NCBI RefSeq assembly: GCF_008802365.1 | Contig: NZ_VZQZ01000002.1 | Location: 124,001-188,000, forward strand | Direction: 5' to 3' | Source of the DNA: Oryzomonas japonica | Lineage (GTDB): Bacteria > Desulfobacterota > Desulfuromonadia > Geobacterales > Pseudopelobacteraceae | DNA length: 64,000 bases | Shown here: positions 1-9,974 of the stretch, piece by piece | Layout of the letters: every line of letters starts with the position of its first letter | Position numbering within the stretch: position 1 is the stretch's first letter | Made by a program: the position numbers and the translations under genes | The notes under the pieces: model-generated | Seen by the model: only the letters and a program-made list of their open reading frames with translations | Told to the model about the DNA's origin: nothing | Databases searched by the model: none

Positions 1-28
1 TGTTGATGTTCACGGTCGGTTTTGCTAT
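1..28 (-). CDS. infC: Translation initiation factor IF-3, 5' end only (AUA start)
   Basis: Only the first nine codons are in the window; the gene continues off the left edge. Read on the minus strand, AGGAGG is followed 7 nt later by ATA and then codons for A-K-P-T-V-N-I-N, which fits the usual N-terminus of bacterial IF-3. The in-frame GTG just upstream meets a TAG stop after two codons, so it cannot be the start. IF-3 binds the 30S subunit and proofreads the initiation codon; infC genes are known for non-standard starts (AUU in E. coli) that allow autoregulation. It lies 16 nt after the thrS stop, the classic thrS-infC order. The identity rests on nine residues plus context. Confidence 0.8.
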
Positions 29-44
29 GACTGCACCTCCTGAA

Positions 45-1955
45 TTACTTGAAGTTCCTGCATTCTAAGGCAATGAAATCAACGAAATCGGCAGGCGTCA
101 TGGGGTGCAGGTTTTTGCCGTCGCGATATCGCGGCGTCACGGTCCCCTGCTCCACCTCTTTGTCACCGATCACCAACATATAAGGAACCTTCTGCAACTG
201 AGCCTCGCGAATCTTGAAACTCAGTTTTTCATTACGGAAATCGGACTGCACCCTGACGCCGGCTGCCCTGAGATGCGCCTGCACTTCCTGAGCGAACGCA
301 ATCTGGTTGTCGGTAACGGTCAGCACGGTGGCCTGAACCGGCGAGAGCCAGAGCGGGAAACTGCCGGCAAAATGTTCTATCAGAACCCCGATAAAACGCT
401 CGATGGAACCGAGAATCACCCGGTGGACCATGACAGGCCGTTTTTTCTCTCCATCCGGGCCGATATAATTGAGATCAAAGCGCTCCGGAAGGGTAAAATC
501 ACACTGGATAGTAGCACACTGCCACCGTCTGTCAAGACAATCACGCAATTTGATGTCGATCTTGGGTCCGTAGAAAGCACCGTCGCCCTCGTTGATCTCG
601 TAGGGACGGCCGGAATCCTTGAGCGCCGACAGGAGCGCGTTGGTGGCCAGCTCCCAGGAGGCATCGTCACCGATGGACTTTTCCGGGCGGGTGGACAGCT
701 CCATCTCGTACTCGAACCCGAAGATCGCCATGACGTCGCTGACAAAGGCAAGAACGCCCTTGATCTCGGCATCCAGTTGTTCGGGAGTGCAGAGTATATG
801 GGCATCGTCCTGGGTGAAGCAGCGGACCCGCAAAAGGCCGTGCAGTACGCCGGCCCGCTCGTGGCGGTGCACCGTGCCCAGTTCGAAATAGCGCAACGGC
901 AGGTCGCGGTAGCTGCGGAGCTGGGACTTGTAGATCATCATATGGGCAAGACAGTTCATCGGCTTAATGCCGAAGCTCTGCTCGTCCACCTCGGTAAAAT
1001 ACATATTCTCGCGGTAGTTCTCGTAGTGCCCGGAGCGCTGCCACAATTCGGTCTTGAGAATCTGGGGACCCACCACGATGTCGTAACCGCGCTTGAGGTG
1101 TTCCTTGCGTTCGAAGTCTTCCAAAACCGTACGCAACATGGCCCCCTTGGGGTGCCAGATGGCAAAGCCTGCGCCGACCTCGTCGGAAAAGGAGAAGAGA
1201 TCCAGCTCACGCCCCAGCTTGCGGTGGTCGCGGCGTTTGGCCTCTTCCAGGCGATTCAGATAGGCTTCAAGCTCCTTCTTGTCCACAAAGGCCGTGCCGT
1301 AAATCCGTTGCAGCATACGGTTCTTCTCATCGCCGCGCCAATAGGCGCCGGCAATGGAGAGCAGCTTGAAAGCCTTGATGCGGGAGGTGCTGGGCACATG
1401 GGGGCCGCGACAGAGGTCGGCAAATCCACCCTGACTATAGACCGACACCGTTTCAACGCCTAAGTCGTTGATCAGTTCGGTCTTGTAGGGCTCACCCATT
1501 CCCTCAAACATGCGGATAGCGTCAGCACTGGCCAGCACACGACGCTCGAGTTTCAGATCGGCCGCGGCAAACTCGGACATCTTGGCCTCTATACGCTCCA
1601 AATCTTCCGGGGTAAAGGGCCGATCCATATCGAAATCATAGTAAAAGCCGGTCTCAATGGCCGGACCGATGGTCACCTTGGCCTGGGGAAACAGTTCTTT
1701 CACCGCCTGGGCCATCAAATGGGAGGCCGAATGACGAATAATTTCCAAGGCTTCGGGGCTTTTTTCGGTGATGATCTCCACATGCGCGCCATCGCTCATG
1801 GGCGCCGTGAGGTCAACCAGTTCGCCATTGATCTTGCCGGCCAAGGCGGCTTTCGCAAGACCGGCTCCAATGGATGCTGCCAGATCGAAAACGTTCGCGC
1901 CTGCGGGAAGTTCCCTTACGGAACCGTCAGGAAGCGTGATATTGATACTTGCCAT
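45..1955 (-). CDS. thrS: Threonyl-tRNA synthetase
   Basis: Charges tRNA-Thr with threonine in the cytoplasm. The 636-residue product has the usual class II ThrRS layout: an N-terminal TGS domain (about residues 1-62), the tRNA-SAD editing domain with an HSASHL motif (about 65-225), the catalytic core with the zinc-binding KPMNCLAHM segment, and a C-terminal anticodon-binding domain. The chosen ATG is preceded by ACAGGAG; a longer in-frame start at 2024 would run through the terminator hairpin of the upstream tRNA and has no ribosome site, so it was rejected. infC follows directly, so the gene probably heads the thrS-infC-rpmI-rplT operon. Confidence 0.97.
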   Translation of the reverse strand: MASINITLPDGSVRELPAGANVFDLAASIGAGLAKAALAGKINGELVDLTAPMSDGAHVEIITEKSPEALEIIRHSASHLMAQAVKELFPQAKVTIGPAIETGFYYDFDMDRPFTPEDLERIEAKMSEFAAADLKLERRVLASADAIRMFEGMGEPYKTELINDLGVETVSVYSQGGFADLCRGPHVPSTSRIKAFKLLSIAGAYWRGDEKNRMLQRIYGTAFVDKKELEAYLNRLEEAKRRDHRKLGRELDLFSFSDEVGAGFAIWHPKGAMLRTVLEDFERKEHLKRGYDIVVGPQILKTELWQRSGHYENYRENMYFTEVDEQSFGIKPMNCLAHMMIYKSQLRSYRDLPLRYFELGTVHRHERAGVLHGLLRVRCFTQDDAHILCTPEQLDAEIKGVLAFVSDVMAIFGFEYEMELSTRPEKSIGDDASWELATNALLSALKDSGRPYEINEGDGAFYGPKIDIKLRDCLDRRWQCATIQCDFTLPERFDLNYIGPDGEKKRPVMVHRVILGSIERFIGVLIEHFAGSFPLWLSPVQATVLTVTDNQIAFAQEVQAHLRAAGVRVQSDFRNEKLSFKIREAQLQKVPYMLVIGDKEVEQGTVTPRYRDGKNLHPMTPADFVDFIALECRNFK

Positions 1956-1989
1956 ACCAATCTCCTGTGTACTACCGACCTTATGACAT

Positions 1990-2022
1990 CCAAACAGAAA
2001 AGGCATCGAAACATCGATGCCC
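1990..2022 (-). terminator. Rho-independent terminator after tRNA-Val
   Basis: On the minus strand GGCATCGA and TCGATGCC form an 8-bp stem with a 4-nt loop, followed by TTTTCTGTTT. It lies between tRNA-Val and thrS on the same strand and would end the tRNA transcript. Confidence 0.75.
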
Positions 2023-2062
2023 ACGCTTGCAGCTTTGCTTAAGCACTGCTTCTTCTTTTAAA

Positions 2063-2138
2063 TGGTAGGCGCGGGCGGTCTCGAACCGCCGACCTCTACC
2101 GTGTCAAGGTAGCGCTCTCCCCCTGAGCTACGCGCCTA
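2063..2138 (-). tRNA. tRNA-Val (GAC)
   Basis: A 76-nt cloverleaf with acceptor arms TAGGCGC/GCGCCTA, an anticodon stem CTACC/GGTAG around loop TTGACAC (anticodon GAC), a T arm with GGTTCGAGACC and an encoded 3' CCA. It reads valine codons GUC and GUU. Confidence 0.96.
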
Positions 2139-2225
2139 CAAAAAGCTGGAAAGTAATAGCAACATACCGCGAGCTTGTCAAGCAGATATTTTTGAAAATC
2201 ACCGTAAAGGGAATATGCGATCGGC

Positions 2226-2257
2226 AGTGGTATCAGTCGCTAACGGCTGATACCACT
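2226..2257 (-). terminator. Possible terminator hairpin after the VWA gene
   Basis: AGTGGTATCAG and CTGATACCACT form an 11-bp perfect stem with a 10-nt loop just downstream of the VWA lipoprotein gene. No T-run follows, so it may be a weak terminator or an mRNA-stabilising hairpin. Confidence 0.35.
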
Positions 2258-2290
2258 CGCTATGGTGGAACAAGGGGGCTCTAACGGGCA

Positions 2291-3634
2291 CTACTTGCAG
2301 CCGATGGCCGTTGTCGTAAATTCTCCATAACTACCATTGTCATCAACCTTGACATCCAAGGCAACCGTAGCTCCACCGGTTGAGGTGGTGTTGTATATAA
2401 TTTTGAATTGCGAGGTCAATATGTTTGATATTTTACCGTATATCCCCTGAAGATCGGCAGTGTCAGAAGTCGAAGCCGAAAAACTCTGCCCGCCGGTCTG
2501 AAGTGCCAATTGCTGCATCAGCGCCGGGTAGGAATGGTTTGGATGGAGAATCGTGACCGTGAAAACCGGTATTTTTTGGGCGATGGCATGGTTGATGAGA
2601 TCGGTCAGGGTATGCGTTTTCGGGATATCCTCCCCGTCGGAAAGCAGGATCACAATTCGTTGATCGTTGGTTCGCGCAGCGGTATTATCAACCGCGGCAT
2701 AGGTCGAATCCCAGATCGAAGACGTTGATGAATCATAGACATAAGGTGCATCGATAGCGTTTTTCAAGACCTGTACCGAGGAAGCCAATGGATAAAAAGG
2801 CGTTGGATGGTAGTCTGTCGCAAATTTCATGATCGACACTTCATCGGTTGTTTGCACTGTTGAAACCAGCGAATCAATGAAGCCTTTCGTGTTGTCTTGC
2901 ATCCATTGTTGTTCAGCAAGACTCAAACTGCCGCTATAATCCATCACAACGGTAACGGAGAGGGAAGATCTTGTCGTGACCGGTGTTATGGCCGGGGCCG
3001 GGCTAGTAATTGGAACCCCATTTTCGAATACCGTAAAGAGCGGGGAGGTCAAAGCCGCCGGCTGACCGGTGCTGTCAGCTACGGTCACAAGGAGTTGCAG
3101 CTGGGGAGGGATTGCGGTACAGCCAGTTCTTACGACCCCGGTGCTTTTCAGATCCAGGGCCGTCCCTTTCCCGCTTAATGCTACCGTTAGCACCTTGTTC
3201 GCGGGGTCATTCGAGGGGATCATCAGGGTGGCGGTGTAACCTTGCTGCCCCGTAGGGGTCAACTGAATGGACGACGTACAGGCGGACGATGGCGCGACGC
3301 TCTTCTTGGAGCAGGTATCCGTGCCAGGATCGATTTTGAATTGCGCGTCGCCGGCCAGGGAAAGCTGCCCGAGTGCCAGGGCCGCCGTACCGGTGTTCCG
3401 GATCGTCAACAGCTGGGCCGAAGTGCCGTTAACAACAGTCGTCCCAAGGTCAACAGAGCTTTGGGTCGAAATTGTGGGAGATGCCGTAGATGGCGAAGGT
3501 GTCGACCCCCCTCCACCCCCGCTCGTGCCAGCGCTCCCCCCTCCTCCGCCGCAACCAGAGAGCGTTAAAATAAACAGGCCGATGACATAGGGAGAACGCA
3601 GACGTCGAACGGTTTTCTTGATGTGCTTGAACAT
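2291..3634 (-). CDS. Lipoprotein with von Willebrand factor A domain
   Basis: Predicted envelope lipoprotein of 447 residues. A basic N-terminus and hydrophobic stretch end in the lipobox LSGC, followed by a glycine/serine-rich linker. Residues from about 55 to 165 resemble the ASPM-SPD-2-Hydin/choice-of-anchor-D beta-sandwich (FKIDPGTDTCSK, NDPANKVLTVALSGKG). From about 225 to 435 there is a VWA fold with the metal-site motif DYSGS and the later ILLSDGED strand. VWA domains mediate metal-dependent protein binding, so an adhesive or assembly role is plausible but unproven. The ATG at 3634 has AGAGG six bases upstream; a GTG 36 nt earlier lacks one. No operon partner is apparent. Confidence 0.85.
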   Translation of the reverse strand: MFKHIKKTVRRLRSPYVIGLFILTLSGCGGGGGSAGTSGGGGGSTPSPSTASPTISTQSSVDLGTTVVNGTSAQLLTIRNTGTAALALGQLSLAGDAQFKIDPGTDTCSKKSVAPSSACTSSIQLTPTGQQGYTATLMIPSNDPANKVLTVALSGKGTALDLKSTGVVRTGCTAIPPQLQLLVTVADSTGQPAALTSPLFTVFENGVPITSPAPAITPVTTRSSLSVTVVMDYSGSLSLAEQQWMQDNTKGFIDSLVSTVQTTDEVSIMKFATDYHPTPFYPLASSVQVLKNAIDAPYVYDSSTSSIWDSTYAAVDNTAARTNDQRIVILLSDGEDIPKTHTLTDLINHAIAQKIPVFTVTILHPNHSYPALMQQLALQTGGQSFSASTSDTADLQGIYGKISNILTSQFKIIYNTTSTGGATVALDVKVDDNGSYGEFTTTAIGCK

Positions 3635-4367
3635 GGCAGCCTCTTTCTGACCGGAAGACTTCTGTACCACCGGTTCTCAATACGTTTATGATCTGGACGT
3701 GAGCACCTACCCCATACTACAGGGCTTCTGGTATCAGGCATATTTTACAACCACATCTCCTGAGCTATCAGAAAGCACACTTAATGCCAGCCTGCTTTTC
3801 AACTGGCATAAATTCTGGCGACATTTACCGGGTCTCAGGAAAATCCTTGAATTTTGGCCCTATCTTTCCATTGCAATATTCATTTTTTCAGTCGGAAGGA
3901 TGATGCTGTTTCTTGTTCTTTGGTTCTCTATTTCATTATATTTTTGATAATTTTTGTGTTTTACGGATTAGAGGTGCGCCCTCTCCCGGGGCAACGAGGC
4001 GCATTAACGTAACAATATTAAGCGCTCTGTTGATAGGGTACCGCAGAACCGCATTTTTGCAAGCCTACCTACCGAATATGTCGGAATTATTAACACCCGT
4101 CGCACAAATATTCCGACAACGCACCAACAGCAGATAAGTGGTGAATGCAAGGCCGGAAAATCAGCGAAAGGAAATACCTGATTCCGTAGCAACCAAGGGA
4201 TTTATGTATGGGGAGGGTAATTCGGGTAAACGAAGCGTTTCGAGGTGACACGCGCCAACGTTTCTATTCAGGACCGGCATAGCCGGTCCACATCACCACG
4301 CCGTAGAATGCGGATTTCAACTTTACACAAGAAGGGTCACTGCAAGCTCGTCAGGGATCAACACTCT
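3635..4367. other. Intergenic stretch, no gene recognised
   Basis: About 730 nt separate the VWA gene from the rRNA methylase gene. Short open frames occur (an 82-codon plus frame at 3699-3947 and smaller ones), but none has a ribosome site or recognisable product. A GCGCC/GGCGC hairpin near 3975-4005 was the only structure noted; it does not match a riboswitch I know. Confidence 0.5.
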
Positions 4368-5846
4368 TTATGGAGTTACCTGCCTTTCCAGCAGGGCCAC
4401 GTTTTCCACATGAACCGTCTGGGGAAACATGTCTACCGGCTGGATTTCCCGGCAATGATAGCCACGGCTTTTCAGGGCCACCAAGTCGCGTGCCAGGCTC
4501 TGGGGATAGCAGGACACATAGATAATCCTGGAAGGTGCCAGACCTGCAACCGTATCCAGCACATCCGGCGCACACCCCTTGCGGGGAGGATTGAGCACCG
4601 CAACGTCGATCGACTGCCCCTCCTCCGCCAGATCTTCGAGTAGCTCCGCTGCATCACCGGCTTCGAAGCGGCAGTTTTTGCGGCCATTGAGCTTGGCATT
4701 CCGACGGGCATCCGCCACCGCCTCTTCCACAACCTCGATGCCGATCACCTGCGCCGCCTGATCGGCCAGAAATAACGCTATCCCGCCGATGCCGCAATAG
4801 AGGTCGAGCACGTTCTCCCCGCCCCCCAGACCGGCCCAGCGCTTCACCTGTTCGTAGATCAGGCGCGCACCCGAGTTATTGACCTGGAAAAACGACCGGG
4901 GGGAGACCTGAAACGCAACATCGCCGATCCTCTCCGTCAGGTAGTGCTGGGGCGTCAGGAAGTAATCCTTCTGCCCCAAAATGACATTCCCCTCGGAGGC
5001 ATTCACGTTCTGGGCCATGACCTCGATTTCGGGTATCATTCCCTGGACAAAGCGTCCCAGGTGATGAACCTCATTATAGGAACGTTGGGCCGTCACAAAG
5101 ACCACCATGGCTTTGCGCTCGTGCGCGGAAACCCGCACCACAAGATAGCGCAGCAGCCCCATTTTGCTATGGGGGTTGTAGACCGGCACCTTCAGCTTGA
5201 CGATCCCCAGCCTTACCGCCTCCACAACCCTATTGATCAGCGGGTGATGGAGCGGACATTGATCCAGATCGTAGACATCGTGGCTGGCGCGACGATAAAT
5301 GCCGATAAACGGATCGGACCACTTGCCGGCGATGGTCAGTTTAGCCGTGGTGCGATAGTGGATCAGATTCTCCGGGGAGAGCAGCGGGTGAACGGTAATA
5401 CCCGCCAACTCACTATGTTTGGCCAATTCCGCCAGGATCATCCCACGCTTCCAGGCGGTCTGCTCACGGTACTTCATGGCGATCAAAGGACAACCGAGGC
5501 AATCGGCGCTTTCCGTACAGGGAGGGCGTTTACTGCGCAGCGGCGAAGGGGTCAGCAGCTTAAGCATGTGGCCATAGGCCGTGCCGCGGGAAATTTGATC
5601 AATTCTGACCAGGACGACATCACTCGGCAGGGCTCCGCCGACCCGGAGCGTCATACCGTCGTCGGTACGCGCCGTACCGTAGCCATCCTCATCCAGGGCG
5701 GTTATGGCAAACTCCATCACCGCATTGCGTTTGATTTGGGGGGTCCAACGGGTGTCCTTGGATACAACAGGAGCAGTACCGCGCGGGGAAGCGGGCTGTT
5801 TTACGGGGCGTTTTCCCCCACGTTTTATTTCACGTTCATCTTTCAC
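4368..5846 (-). CDS. rlmD: 23S rRNA (uracil-5-)-methyltransferase, RlmD/RumA type
   Basis: SAM-dependent enzyme making 5-methyluridine in rRNA (E. coli RlmD modifies U1939). The 492-residue protein has a basic N-terminal extension, a TRAM-like RNA-binding region (about 45-100), cysteines for a [4Fe-4S] cluster (CTESADCLGC, plus DQCPLHH), the SAM-binding motif LDLYCGIGG, the NPPRKGC motif and the catalytic cysteine in YVSCYPQSLARDL. The start is a GTG that overlaps the rdgB stop as GTGA, so translation is probably coupled to rdgB. The exact target uridine cannot be told from sequence; a TrmA- or RlmC-like specificity is possible. Confidence 0.9.
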   Translation of the reverse strand: MKDEREIKRGGKRPVKQPASPRGTAPVVSKDTRWTPQIKRNAVMEFAITALDEDGYGTARTDDGMTLRVGGALPSDVVLVRIDQISRGTAYGHMLKLLTPSPLRSKRPPCTESADCLGCPLIAMKYREQTAWKRGMILAELAKHSELAGITVHPLLSPENLIHYRTTAKLTIAGKWSDPFIGIYRRASHDVYDLDQCPLHHPLINRVVEAVRLGIVKLKVPVYNPHSKMGLLRYLVVRVSAHERKAMVVFVTAQRSYNEVHHLGRFVQGMIPEIEVMAQNVNASEGNVILGQKDYFLTPQHYLTERIGDVAFQVSPRSFFQVNNSGARLIYEQVKRWAGLGGGENVLDLYCGIGGIALFLADQAAQVIGIEVVEEAVADARRNAKLNGRKNCRFEAGDAAELLEDLAEEGQSIDVAVLNPPRKGCAPDVLDTVAGLAPSRIIYVSCYPQSLARDLVALKSRGYHCREIQPVDMFPQTVHVENVALLERQVTP

Positions 5847-6445
5847 GATTTATCGCACCCTTCCTGTAGATACCCATGAAACAGACGGAAGGCCTGTCCC
5901 CGGTGACTGATACGATTCTTTTCATCGACGCCGAGTTCCGCCATGGTCCGGTCACAGCCATCGACCAGAAAAAGCGGATCATAGCCAAAGCCGCCTTCGC
6001 CGCGTGCGGCGTCGAGAATGCGCCCCCCCACCCTGCCGGTGAAGAGATGCGTATCGCCGGCGGGTGTCACAAAAGCCAGCGTGCAGACAAAGGCCGCCGT
6101 TCTCGATTCAGGCGGCACTCCCGCCAGTTCTGTAAGCAGCTTGGCATTGTTGGCGGCATCCCCGGCTCCTTCGCCGGCAAAACGGGCCGAATAGACACCA
6201 GGGCGACCTTCGAGCGCATCCACCACGAGGCCGGAATCGTCTGCCAGGGCCGGCAGCCCACTGAAGCTGGCGGCTTCACGAGCCTTTTTCAGGGCATTTT
6301 CCGCAAAAGTAGCACCATCCTCCACCGTATCCGGAAATCCCGCGAAATCGTCGGCGCAACGAACCGAAGCGACCAAGCCGGCCAGCAGTGCCTGAATCTC
6401 CACCAGCTTTCCCCGGTTACGCGTGGCAACGACGAGCTCTTTCAT
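5843..6445 (-). CDS. rdgB: XTP/dITP pyrophosphatase (RdgB/HAM1)
   Basis: House-cleaning hydrolase that removes inosine and xanthosine triphosphates from the nucleotide pool. The 200-residue length is typical. Family motifs are all present: [10 protein letters not shown] at the N-terminus, [17 protein letters not shown] with the metal-binding acidic residues, [11 protein letters not shown], and a C-terminal SHRGQAF. It overlaps rph by four bases upstream and the rlmD-type gene by four bases downstream, giving a tightly coupled rph-rdgB-rlmD operon. Confidence 0.96.
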   Translation of the reverse strand: MKELVVATRNRGKLVEIQALLAGLVASVRCADDFAGFPDTVEDGATFAENALKKAREAASFSGLPALADDSGLVVDALEGRPGVYSARFAGEGAGDAANNAKLLTELAGVPPESRTAAFVCTLAFVTPAGDTHLFTGRVGGRILDAARGEGGFGYDPLFLVDGCDRTMAELGVDEKNRISHRGQAFRLFHGYLQEGCDKS

Positions 6446-7161
6446 ACCCGCAGAGCCTCCTGCTGAAAGGCAAAGAGTCGCCGTATGCCAGCCATAGCCT
6501 GGCCGCGCATGGCATCCATCTGCTCAATGGTGAACGGTTCGGCCTCCGCAGTCCCCTGAACCTCCACAAAGCGGCCACTGGATGTCATGACAAAATTCAT
6601 GTCGACCTCAGCACTGGAATCTTCCAGGTAATTCAGGTCCAGCATCGGTTCGCCGGCAATAATACCGACGCTGACCGCAGCCACGGCCTCCTTGAGCGGA
6701 ATATCGACAAAAACACCCTTGTCGCGGAGCCCGACCAACGCATCGGCCAGGGCGACATACGCCCCGGTGATGGAGGCGGTTCGCGTGCCGCCGTCAGCCT
6801 GGATAACGTCGCAATCGATATAAATGGACCGTTCGCCCAACCGGGCCAGGTCGGTAACGGCACGCAACGAGCGCCCGATCAGGCGCTGGATCTCCAGTGT
6901 CCGGCCGGTTTGCTTCCCTTTTGCCGCCTCACGCGGCGACCGGGTGTGGGTGGCCCGGGGCAGCATTGCGTACTCGGCAGTTACCCACCCGGTTCCCTTG
7001 CCCTTCAAAAACGGCGGGACGGATTCCTCCACCGATGCCGTACAGATGACCCGCGTGTCGCCGAATGCGATCAGCACGGAGCCCTCGGCGTGCTTGGTGA
7101 AGTTTCGCGTGATGGTGATGGGGCGCAAATCGCAACATCCCCTGCCGTCATTCCTTGTCAT
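6442..7161 (-). CDS. rph: Ribonuclease PH
   Basis: Phosphorolytic 3'-5' exoribonuclease that trims tRNA 3' ends. The 239-residue product matches the usual 238-240. It begins [13 protein letters not shown], contains the phosphate-binding region [16 protein letters not shown] and a [17 protein letters not shown] segment typical of the family. The ATG at 7161 follows AAGGAG at 8 nt; a longer in-frame start at 7200 has no ribosome site and approaches the terminator of the upstream gene. First gene of the rph-rdgB-rlmD operon. Confidence 0.96.
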   Translation of the reverse strand: MTRNDGRGCCDLRPITITRNFTKHAEGSVLIAFGDTRVICTASVEESVPPFLKGKGTGWVTAEYAMLPRATHTRSPREAAKGKQTGRTLEIQRLIGRSLRAVTDLARLGERSIYIDCDVIQADGGTRTASITGAYVALADALVGLRDKGVFVDIPLKEAVAAVSVGIIAGEPMLDLNYLEDSSAEVDMNFVMTSSGRFVEVQGTAEAEPFTIEQMDAMRGQAMAGIRRLFAFQQEALRV

Positions 7162-7225
7162 TGCCTCACTCCTTCCGGTAAAAAACTGGAAGGTGTTCAA
7201 TATCCTTTCGTTGCCCGCGTGTCAA

Positions 7226-7258
7226 ACAAAAAGGGAACCTGAAACAGGTTCCCTGGTT
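7226..7258 (-). terminator. Rho-independent terminator after the zinc-ribbon gene
   Basis: On the minus strand GGGAACCT and AGGTTCCC pair around a 5-nt loop, followed by TTTTTG. It isolates the small zinc-ribbon gene from rph. Confidence 0.88.
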
Positions 7259-7285
7259 TGTTAAAACCTCATGTACAGTGTTCTA

Positions 7286-7441
7286 TCAGCCGAGGTGGGT
7301 GTCGTTGCAACGCGTCCGGTTGGCAAGAATGGTGGAGTCAAGCATTTCACCACAGCACGTGCATTTCCATGCATCGAACGAGCGGACGAAATCGTAGAAT
7401 TTCTCGGCGAACATACGGCCCTTGCAGCGTGGACATTGCAT
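7286..7441 (-). CDS. Small zinc-ribbon protein, 51 residues
   Basis: A short gene on the minus strand with ATG preceded by AGGAGTGCT. The product starts MQCPRCKGRMF and has CPRC and CTCC knuckles (residues 3-6 and 27-30), plus a further cysteine at 45, as expected for a zinc-binding or rubredoxin-like fold. It stands alone between its own promoter region and a strong terminator at 7226-7258, which supports a real monocistronic gene. The function is unknown; proteins of this kind may bind nucleic acid or protein partners. Nothing in the neighbours suggests a pathway. Confidence 0.8.
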   Translation of the reverse strand: MQCPRCKGRMFAEKFYDFVRSFDAWKCTCCGEMLDSTILANRTRCNDTHLG

Positions 7442-7570
7442 AGCACTCCTCCTCATAGCGAAATTTCAGTAAAATCAGTACCTATGAGTGTTTACACCAT
7501 GCGTGCCAATTCCAGCTGTGCAATCCAACATAAATTGTCGTATTAAAATATCACCTTTATCTTCATATAG

Positions 7571-8116
7571 TTAGAAATACCTTTTAATTGTTTCATACCT
7601 CTTTTCCCCTATTCCCTCCACATTGAGCAACTCTTCCAGCGCCATTGAACCGCCATTATTTTGACGATAGGCAACAATGCGCCCGGCGATTAAGGGGCCG
7701 ATGCCGGGGAGCCGGTCAAAATCAGCCGCCCCCATCGTATTGATATCCAAGGGAATTCCCATGAGCATTCTTTCAGAAGCTGGCAGCGGGATGAAGGTCA
7801 CGTCCCCCTGCCCGTCCTCCCGGATCGTGAGGCGAATATCTTCGCCGTTTTTGAGACGCCGCTCAGCAACGCCTGCCGGTGCAAGTCTTTTGAGAGGCCG
7901 CAATGGTTCCGCCATTTTTATGGCGCTTTGCGTCATAATATTGGCGGCCAAAGGATACATGCCGGGATGCGCCACATCCCCTTCCACACGCACGAATCCT
8001 TTGACGGAAAAACCCGCCAAAGCGGCCTTTTGTGCGCTTTGACGGGTTCTTATACCAGCAGGGATCAAAAGAGCCGCTGCGACAAGAAGAAGGATTATGC
8101 GCTCATAACGAACCAT
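7571..8116 (-). CDS. ComEA-like membrane-anchored helix-hairpin-helix protein
   Basis: 181 residues. An N-terminal membrane segment (about 7-22) is followed by an SLBB-like stretch (RVEGDVAHPGMYPLAAN) and a C-terminal pair of helix-hairpin-helix motifs (FDRLPGIGPLIAGRIVAYR and LNVEGIGEKRYETI), the ComEA architecture. ComEA proteins bind incoming DNA at the outer face of the membrane during natural transformation; many bacteria keep such genes without proven competence. The ATG has GGAGG upstream at 6 nt. It lies downstream of cimA on the same strand, with a gap of about 100 nt. Confidence 0.82.
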   Translation of the reverse strand: MVRYERIILLLVAAALLIPAGIRTRQSAQKAALAGFSVKGFVRVEGDVAHPGMYPLAANIMTQSAIKMAEPLRPLKRLAPAGVAERRLKNGEDIRLTIREDGQGDVTFIPLPASERMLMGIPLDINTMGAADFDRLPGIGPLIAGRIVAYRQNNGGSMALEELLNVEGIGEKRYETIKRYF

Positions 8117-8215
8117 GTCCTGCCTCCCATGCTCCCTCGCGGCGCCATTATCCGGACCAGCGCGGCGCTGGTCCGTGGCTTTTGCCCGCTCACGGTGACG
8201 CTGTTCACAAACCGG

Positions 8216-9790
8216 CTATTCCTGCTCCTCCGATTTGTGCAGCTTGAAATCAATACTGTCGATCAGCGCCTGGTAGGAGGCATCGATGATATTATCGGAT
8301 ACGCCGACGGTCCCCCAGCGCGTATGCCTGTCACCCGACTCGATCAGAACGCGGGTCGATGAAGCCGTACCCTGCCCTGCAGGCAGAACGCGGACCTTGT
8401 AGTCCAGGAGTTTGACCTCCTTGAGCTTGGGATAGAATTTTTCCAATGCCTTGCGGATGGCGTTGTCCAAAGCGTTGACCGGACCGCTGCCTTCGGCGGC
8501 GGTATGCTCGACCTTGCCGCCGACCCTGACCATGATGGTCGCCTCTGCCAGGGGCTTCTGGTCTTCGCCCCGCTTTTCGTCGATAACCCGGAAGCCAAGT
8601 ACGGTGAAAAACTTGCGATGGGTTCCCAACGCCTTCATCATCAACAGCTCAAAGGATGCCTCGGCACCTTCGAATTGATACCCACGGTTTTCCATCTCCT
8701 TGATATTGTCGAGGATTTCCAGAGTGACCGGATCCTTGCTGTCGAGATTTATGTTGAACTCTTCAGCCTTAGCCAGGATATTCGAGCGGCCGGAGAGGTC
8801 TGAAACCAGAACCCGGGTGCAGTTGCCAACCAGTTCAGGCCGCATATGTTCGTAGGTTTCCGGGTGCCGCTGGATGGCGCTGACATGAACCCCACCCTTA
8901 TGGGCAAAGGCTGAATTCCCCACATAGGCTTGGTGCTTGTCGGGGGAGATATTTGCCAACTCGTAGACAAAGCGGGATAGCTCCCTGAGGTGGCGCATCT
9001 GCTCGTCACTGATGCACTCCTTAGCCATCTTGACCTTGAGGGCGGGGATGATGGAACAGAGGTTGGCGTTGCCGCAGCGCTCGCCAAAACCGTTGATGGT
9101 TCCCTGAACCTGTACGATCCCCAAGTCCACGGCGTGCAGGGAATTGGCTACGGCACACTCGGAGTCGTTATGGGCATGAATGCCGAGCGGCGTTTTGATC
9201 TGTTCCTTTACCGCCTTGATGATCTCGGCCACCTCGAACGGCATGGTCCCGCCATTGGTGTCGCACAGGATGATGCAATCGACGTTGGCCTCTTCCGCCG
9301 CCTTGAGGGTTTTAATGGCATAGTCGGGGTTGGCCTTGTAACCGTCGAAGAAATGCTCCGCATCGTAAAAGACTTCCGGCGCATGCTTTTTCAGATATTC
9401 CAGAGAATCATAAATCAACTCCAGATTTTCCTCCAGGGAGATGCGCAACGCCTCACGGACATGAAAGTCCCACGTCTTGCCGAAGATCGTGATTGCATCT
9501 GCCTCAGCCTTGATCAGGGTGACAATATTGTTATCCTTGTCCGGCGTCACCTTGGCCCGGCGGGTGGAACCGAAGGCGGCAATCTTGGCCTGTCGAAGTT
9601 TTTCCTTCTTGATATCCTTGAAAAAAGCGACATCCTTTGGATTACTTCCCGGCCAGCCCCCCTCGATATACTGAATCCCAAGCTCGTCCAGTTTACGGGC
9701 TATGCGGACCTTATCCTCCACCAGTAACGAGATGTCTTCTGCCTGGGTACCATCCCGCAGTGTTGTGTCATACAGTTTTACAAGGCTCAT
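8216..9790 (-). CDS. cimA: (R)-citramalate synthase
   Basis: Condenses pyruvate with acetyl-CoA to citramalate, the first step of the threonine-independent route to isoleucine used by Geobacter. The 524-residue protein has the DRE-TIM HMGL-like catalytic half ([11 protein letters not shown] at the N-terminus, metal-binding HAHND) and a C-terminal LeuA-type allosteric domain (about 390-510). The long spacer and sequence fit the CimA/2-isopropylmalate synthase-like family better than LeuA. The ATG at 9790 is preceded by GGGGAGG; an in-frame start 24 nt upstream has no such site. Isoleucine feedback through the C-terminal domain is likely by homology. Confidence 0.92.
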   Translation of the reverse strand: MSLVKLYDTTLRDGTQAEDISLLVEDKVRIARKLDELGIQYIEGGWPGSNPKDVAFFKDIKKEKLRQAKIAAFGSTRRAKVTPDKDNNIVTLIKAEADAITIFGKTWDFHVREALRISLEENLELIYDSLEYLKKHAPEVFYDAEHFFDGYKANPDYAIKTLKAAEEANVDCIILCDTNGGTMPFEVAEIIKAVKEQIKTPLGIHAHNDSECAVANSLHAVDLGIVQVQGTINGFGERCGNANLCSIIPALKVKMAKECISDEQMRHLRELSRFVYELANISPDKHQAYVGNSAFAHKGGVHVSAIQRHPETYEHMRPELVGNCTRVLVSDLSGRSNILAKAEEFNINLDSKDPVTLEILDNIKEMENRGYQFEGAEASFELLMMKALGTHRKFFTVLGFRVIDEKRGEDQKPLAEATIMVRVGGKVEHTAAEGSGPVNALDNAIRKALEKFYPKLKEVKLLDYKVRVLPAGQGTASSTRVLIESGDRHTRWGTVGVSDNIIDASYQALIDSIDFKLHKSEEQE

Positions 9791-9924
9791 CGTTACCTCC
9801 CCAAGCATTAACAATATGAAGATTCTAGACCGTTTTACATGAAACAGAAACTATGTTTGTATACTTATTCTGAAAAATTTTCAACAAGCCCGTGGCGCAG
9901 AAATCGCCCCCGCACCCAGAATGC

Positions 9925-9964
9925 ACAAAAGGGCTTACAGGTACAACCTGCAAAGCCCTTTTGT
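9925..9964 (-). terminator. Terminator after tRNA-Leu
   Basis: On the minus strand ACAAAAGGGCTT and AAGCCCTTTTGT form a 12-bp stem with a loop that is itself partly self-complementary (CAGGT/ACCTG). It lies about 10 nt past the tRNA-Leu 3' end. Confidence 0.75.
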
Positions 9965-9974
9965 CGTTTCATGC

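Noticed and set aside
1956-2024. N-terminal extension of ThrRS
   Set aside because: It would translate the tRNA-Val terminator; the internal ATG with ACAGGAG gives the standard TGS start.
3699-3947. 82-codon plus frame in the gap before the rRNA methylase
   Set aside because: No ribosome site, unusual composition and no recognised family.
3960-4240. Possible riboswitch between the VWA gene and the methylase gene
   Set aside because: Short GNRA-like and GCGCC hairpin words occur, but the conserved core of c-di-GMP or other classes I know was not found.
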